This document shows, one piece after another, positions 6,083 to 8,181 of a DNA stretch of 8,181 nucleotides. The DNA lies in assembly GCA_024277475.1 (NCBI GenBank), contig JAJRVC010000731.1, positions 1-8,181 on the forward strand. The letters run 5' to 3'. Within the stretch, counting starts at the first letter, position 1, and each line of letters opens with the position of its first letter. The stretch comes from Deltaproteobacteria bacterium (GTDB taxonomy: Bacteria > Desulfobacterota > Desulfobacteria > Desulfobacterales > JAFDCJ01). Position numbers and translations under genes: made by a program. The notes below the pieces were generated by a model. The model was not told the origin of the DNA. It saw only the letters and a program-made list of their open reading frames with translations, and made no database searches.

Positions 6083-6189
6083 CAGATAATGCTTTTGGCT
6101 GCGTTATCAGCTGCTCCCCTTTCAACAACGTACTATTTGTACACCTTGTTCAGGGGGGCTCCTTCGATCCTTGCCAAAAACATTATCTG
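6083..6189. repeat. 107-bp imperfect palindromic repeat with GTAC-N5-GTAC apex
   Basis: The outer arms (6083-6099 and 6173-6189) match over 17 bp with one mismatch. Inner parts pair again: GCTCCCC with GGGGGGC, AACA with TTGT, and GTAC (6130-6133) with GTAC (6139-6142) around TATTT. The whole is symmetric about 6136. It contains CCTTGC (6169-6174), so on the minus strand GCAAGG lies 26 bases before the GTAC core. It has no coding capacity beyond the spurious upstream frame of degP. The form is that of a small dispersed palindromic element (MITE- or REP-like). A sister copy appears at the right edge of the window. Confidence 0.75.
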
Positions 6190-6246
6190 GAAGCCTATAT
6201 ATTTTGTATTCGCTATAAGAATCTAAATTTATTCTAAATTAACACC

Positions 6247-6274
6247 TTGACAGCGTAAAATTCATACATAATAT
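6247..6274 (+). promoter_or_regulatory. Candidate sigma70 promoter of the ABC operon
   Basis: A perfect TTGACA (6247-6252) and TAATAT (6269-6274) are 16 bases apart. The leader to the ATPase start at 6397 would be about 115 nt. A second possible -10, TATAAT at 6322-6327, lacks a good -35 box. Confidence 0.5.
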
Positions 6275-6386
6275 TCATATGAAAAAATTTTACAGCACCG
6301 TTGGTTCGGTCGATTATTACATATAATAATCCTATTTTTCAACATTGCCACACCTAATTTCAATATTAAACGCATTCTTTTTCTAT

Positions 6387-6391
6387 GGGAG
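6387..6391 (+). promoter_or_regulatory. Ribosome binding site deciding the ABC ATPase start
   Basis: GGGAG lies five bases before the ATG at 6397. It overlaps the in-frame ATG at 6385, which itself has only pyrimidine-rich sequence upstream, so 6397 is the likely start. Confidence 0.65.
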
Positions 6392-6396
6392 AAAGT

Positions 6397-7335
6397 ATGA
6401 TCCAGGTTAAAAATTTAACAAAATATTATAGTGACTTATGTGCAGTAGATCAGATCAGCCTGGACATCCAGCAAAAGGAAATCCTGGGTCTTTTAGGACC
6501 CAACGGCGCCGGCAAAACCACCACGATGCGTATGCTCACCGGTTTTCTGCAACCCACATCCGGCAGTATTCGCGTCAAAGATTATAATATTGATGACAAT
6601 CCGCTTGAAATAAAAAAGATCCTGGGCTATCTCCCGGAGTCAGCCCCATTGTATCATGATATGCTGGTCTATGATTATTTGAATTTTGTGGCCGACATCC
6701 GGGGAGTCGACAAAGATCGCAAAATCAAACGCATCCGCCAATTGGCCGACCTGTGCGGCATCAATGAAGTCATGCATCAATCCATCGACGTGTTGTCAAA
6801 AGGCTACAAACAACGGGTCGGGCTGGCCCATGCCATGATGAACGACCCGGAGATTCTGGTCCTGGACGAGCCGACCTCAGGGTTGGATCCCAACCAGATC
6901 GTTGAAATCCGTCAAATTATCAAACAGATCGGCAAAGAGAAAACCATCATCCTTTCCACCCACATTTTAAGCGAGGCCGAGGCCACCTGTGATCGGGTGG
7001 TGATCATCAACCGGGGAAAAATCGTTGCCGACGGCGCCACCGAAAGCCTGAAAGAATCTGCCGTTGATAAAAAATATATTCATCTTTCCTTGCAAAATGC
7101 AAACTTCAAATCCGTGGACACCGTATTGTCAGCCATAGACGGCATCTCGGATGTCACACGGATTGAAGAAACGGACAACCAGCTGGATCTGCAGCTGGGC
7201 TGTCGACCAGCCATCGATCCACGCGCAGCAATCTATGAGAAGATCAAACAAACAGATTGGGTACTGCTGGATTTCCACCAGAAAACCCAGACTTTAGAAA
7301 CTATTTTTCGTGAGCTTACCAGGGAGAGTACATAA
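6397..7335 (+). CDS. ABC-2 type exporter ATP-binding protein, GldA-like
   Basis: A 312-aa ATPase subunit of an ABC-2 exporter, located on the cytoplasmic face of the membrane and paired with the permease that follows. From ATG 6397 it starts MIQVKNLTKYY, typical of the family. Walker A GPNGAGKT is at 34-41, the Q-loop region GYLPESAPLY around 77-86 with Glu81 where many ABC proteins have Gln, the signature LSKGYKQRVGLA at 133-144, Walker B ILVLDEPTSGLDP at 153-165 with Glu158, and the switch His189. Residues beyond about 220 form the C-terminal extension common in this group. The LSKGYKQ signature and the downstream partner point to the gliding-type (GldA/GldF) and related uncharacterised exporters. 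The substrate is unknown. The TAA overlaps the next ATG by one base, so the genes are co-translated. Confidence 0.92.
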   Translation: MIQVKNLTKYYSDLCAVDQISLDIQQKEILGLLGPNGAGKTTTMRMLTGFLQPTSGSIRVKDYNIDDNPLEIKKILGYLPESAPLYHDMLVYDYLNFVADIRGVDKDRKIKRIRQLADLCGINEVMHQSIDVLSKGYKQRVGLAHAMMNDPEILVLDEPTSGLDPNQIVEIRQIIKQIGKEKTIILSTHILSEAEATCDRVVIINRGKIVADGATESLKESAVDKKYIHLSLQNANFKSVDTVLSAIDGISDVTRIEETDNQLDLQLGCRPAIDPRAAIYEKIKQTDWVLLDFHQKTQTLETIFRELTREST

Positions 7336-8039
7336 TGCGTCAGATCCTTCATATTTTTAAAAAAGAATTCAGATCCTATTTTGTTTCTCCCATCGCCTAC
7401 ATTGTCATTGCGATTTTTTTACTGGTAACCGGTTGGTTCTTTTTTGCGACGTTTTTTCTTTTCGACCAGGCCAGTTTAAGAAACTTTTTCTCACTGCTGC
7501 CGATGATTTTCTCATTTGTAATTCCGGCCATCACCATGCGCCTGGTGTCCGAAGAACTGAATGTCGGATCCTATGAAATCCTGCTGACGATGCCGGTTAC
7601 TTTCAACGATGTTATCTTGGGGAAATTCATGGCCGCTGTCGCATTTGTTGCCGCCATGCTGATCCCGACCATTGCCTACCCCCTTACGGTGGCGATGCTG
7701 GGTCAGCTTGACTGGGGGCCGGTCGTGGGTGGCTATATCGGCGCAATTCTCTTAGGGGCCGCATTTTCCGCCATAGGATTGTTTGCCTCCTCCTTGACTC
7801 GCAACCAGATCGTTGCATTTATCACGGCCATGGCTATCTGTTTTATCCTGACGCTGATCGACAAGATGCTTTTTTTTCTGCCCCAATCCCTACTGGGAAT
7901 TCTGGCATACCTGGGTGCGGATTTTCATTTTCAAAACATTTCAAAAGGAATCATCGATTCGCGAGATGTTATTTATTTTTTAAGTGTCTGTTTTCTCGGA
8001 CTGTATGCGGCCCATCTGGCACTACAGGAGAAACATTAG
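7335..8039 (+). CDS. ABC-2 type permease, GldF-like
   Basis: A 234-aa integral inner-membrane subunit, the partner of the preceding ATPase. It has a short cytoplasmic start (MRQILHIFKKEFRSYFVSP) and hydrophobic segments near 20-42, 52-70, 97-120, 130-152, 157-182 and 211-230, the usual six of ABC-2 permeases. Between segments 2 and 3 lies EELNVGSYEILLTMPV (73-88), the charged coupling motif characteristic of this family. The start overlaps the ATPase stop (TAATG) and has GGGAG at 7322-7326, eight bases ahead. Length is normal for GldF-like permeases, so the stop at 8037-8039 looks genuine. In related operons a GldG-like and a DUF4340-like gene often follow; here at least 140 bp with two inverted repeats come first. 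The transported substrate cannot be told from the sequence. Confidence 0.9.
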   Translation: MRQILHIFKKEFRSYFVSPIAYIVIAIFLLVTGWFFFATFFLFDQASLRNFFSLLPMIFSFVIPAITMRLVSEELNVGSYEILLTMPVTFNDVILGKFMAAVAFVAAMLIPTIAYPLTVAMLGQLDWGPVVGGYIGAILLGAAFSAIGLFASSLTRNQIVAFITAMAICFILTLIDKMLFFLPQSLLGILAYLGADFHFQNISKGIIDSRDVIYFLSVCFLGLYAAHLALQEKH

Positions 8040-8041
8040 GT

Positions 8042-8079
8042 AGTGCCCATCCACGAAGCCTTTTTTATCCATGGGCACT
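8042..8079. repeat. 9-bp inverted repeat just after the permease stop
   Basis: AGTGCCCAT (8042-8050) and ATGGGCACT (8071-8079) are perfect reverse complements around a 20-base loop that includes T6 (8061-8066). It begins three bases after the permease TAG. There is no T-tract after the second arm, so it is not a standard intrinsic terminator. It may protect or partly terminate the ABC mRNA. Confidence 0.5.
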
Positions 8080-8121
8080 GGCGTAAGTTTCCAATTCAGA
8101 AATGAGCAATTTTTTCTCTGA

Positions 8122-8181
8122 GCAAGGCCGCACAAGGGTTTACGTTGAGACGTACTTTTCGTACTTCGCAGACGTAAACCC
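8122..8181. repeat. Second GTAC-N5-GTAC palindrome, cut by window edge
   Basis: GGGTTTACGT (8136-8145) and ACGTAAACCC (8172-8181) pair perfectly over 10 bp. Inside, GTAC (8152-8155) and GTAC (8161-8164) flank TTTTC on nearly the same centre (about 8158). GCAAGG at 8122-8127 lies 24 bases before the GTAC core, nearly matching the 26 bases in the element at 6083-6189 read on the minus strand. The right arm reaches the last base of the window, so the element probably continues, with pairing partners for 8101-8135 expected just outside. Confidence 0.65.

Larger units (their letters stand above)
6006..6396. other. Divergent regulatory region between degP and the ABC operon
   Basis: This stretch of about 390 bp holds the degP leader with its hairpin, the 107-bp palindrome and the ABC-operon promoter candidates. 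It is strongly AT-rich on the ABC side (6190-6396). Apart from a 15-codon ATG ORF without ribosome binding site (6279-6326) I see no coding potential. Confidence 0.5.

Noticed and set aside
6279..6326. 15-codon leader peptide before the ABC operon
   Set aside because: It has no ribosome binding site and no run of control codons or attenuator stem after it. A frame this short is expected by chance in AT-rich DNA.
6385..6387. ATG at 6385 as start of the ABC ATPase
   Set aside because: It overlaps the GGGAG ribosome binding site of the ATG at 6397, has no ribosome binding site of its own, and the conserved family start MIQVKNLTKYY begins at 6397.

Overview
The window reads as chromosomal DNA of a Gram-negative, probably anaerobic bacterium. 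Gene content and repeat style suggest the Desulfobacterota (old Deltaproteobacteria, Desulfobacterales-like). This is inference: it rests on a TPR-fused GspE/PilB-type ATPase, a GldA/GldF-like ABC-2 exporter, a DegP/MucD-type protease with signal peptide, wide AT-rich intergenic regions and dispersed palindromic repeats. There is no rRNA or other marker to fix the taxon. I see no tRNA, rRNA, CRISPR array, transposase or phage gene.

Layout. (1) 1-650, minus: the first 216 codons of argC (arginine biosynthesis), running off the left edge, with a good sigma70-like promoter at 698-726. (2) 651-1291: about 640 bp without a convincing gene. It holds the argC promoter, a tandem CGAATTC repeat, two small hairpins, a 12-bp palindrome and one 32-codon ORF with a strong Shine-Dalgarno. 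(3) 1292-3700, minus: an 802-aa secretion/pilus-type ATPase with an N-terminal TPR-like part, standing alone without pilus or type II secretion genes. (4) 3701-4207: divergent intergenic region with nested inverted repeats. (5) 4208-4522, plus: a FmdB-type zinc-ribbon protein with a reduced cysteine set. It converges on (6) 4539-6005, minus: a complete DegP/HtrA periplasmic serine protease with two PDZ domains. (7) 6006-6396: divergent intergenic region containing a 107-bp imperfect palindrome (6083-6189) and promoter candidates. (8) 6397-8039, plus: a translationally coupled pair, ABC ATPase plus six-helix ABC-2 permease. (9) 8040-8181: a 9-bp inverted repeat right after the permease stop, then a second palindromic element cut by the window edge.

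How the genes relate: only the ABC ATPase and permease form a clear operon (TAATG stop/start overlap). In related operons a GldG-like and a DUF4340-like gene often follow, but those would lie outside this window. The other genes look like independently transcribed housekeeping or envelope functions. The most distinctive non-coding signal is a pair of palindromes, about 2 kb apart on both sides of the ABC genes, that share a GTAC-N5-GTAC apex and a GCAAGG block at nearly the same distance. They look like two copies of one small dispersed repeat family. I did not find a clearly new biological system; the repeat family, the TPR-GspE fusion and the altered FmdB protein are the best leads.
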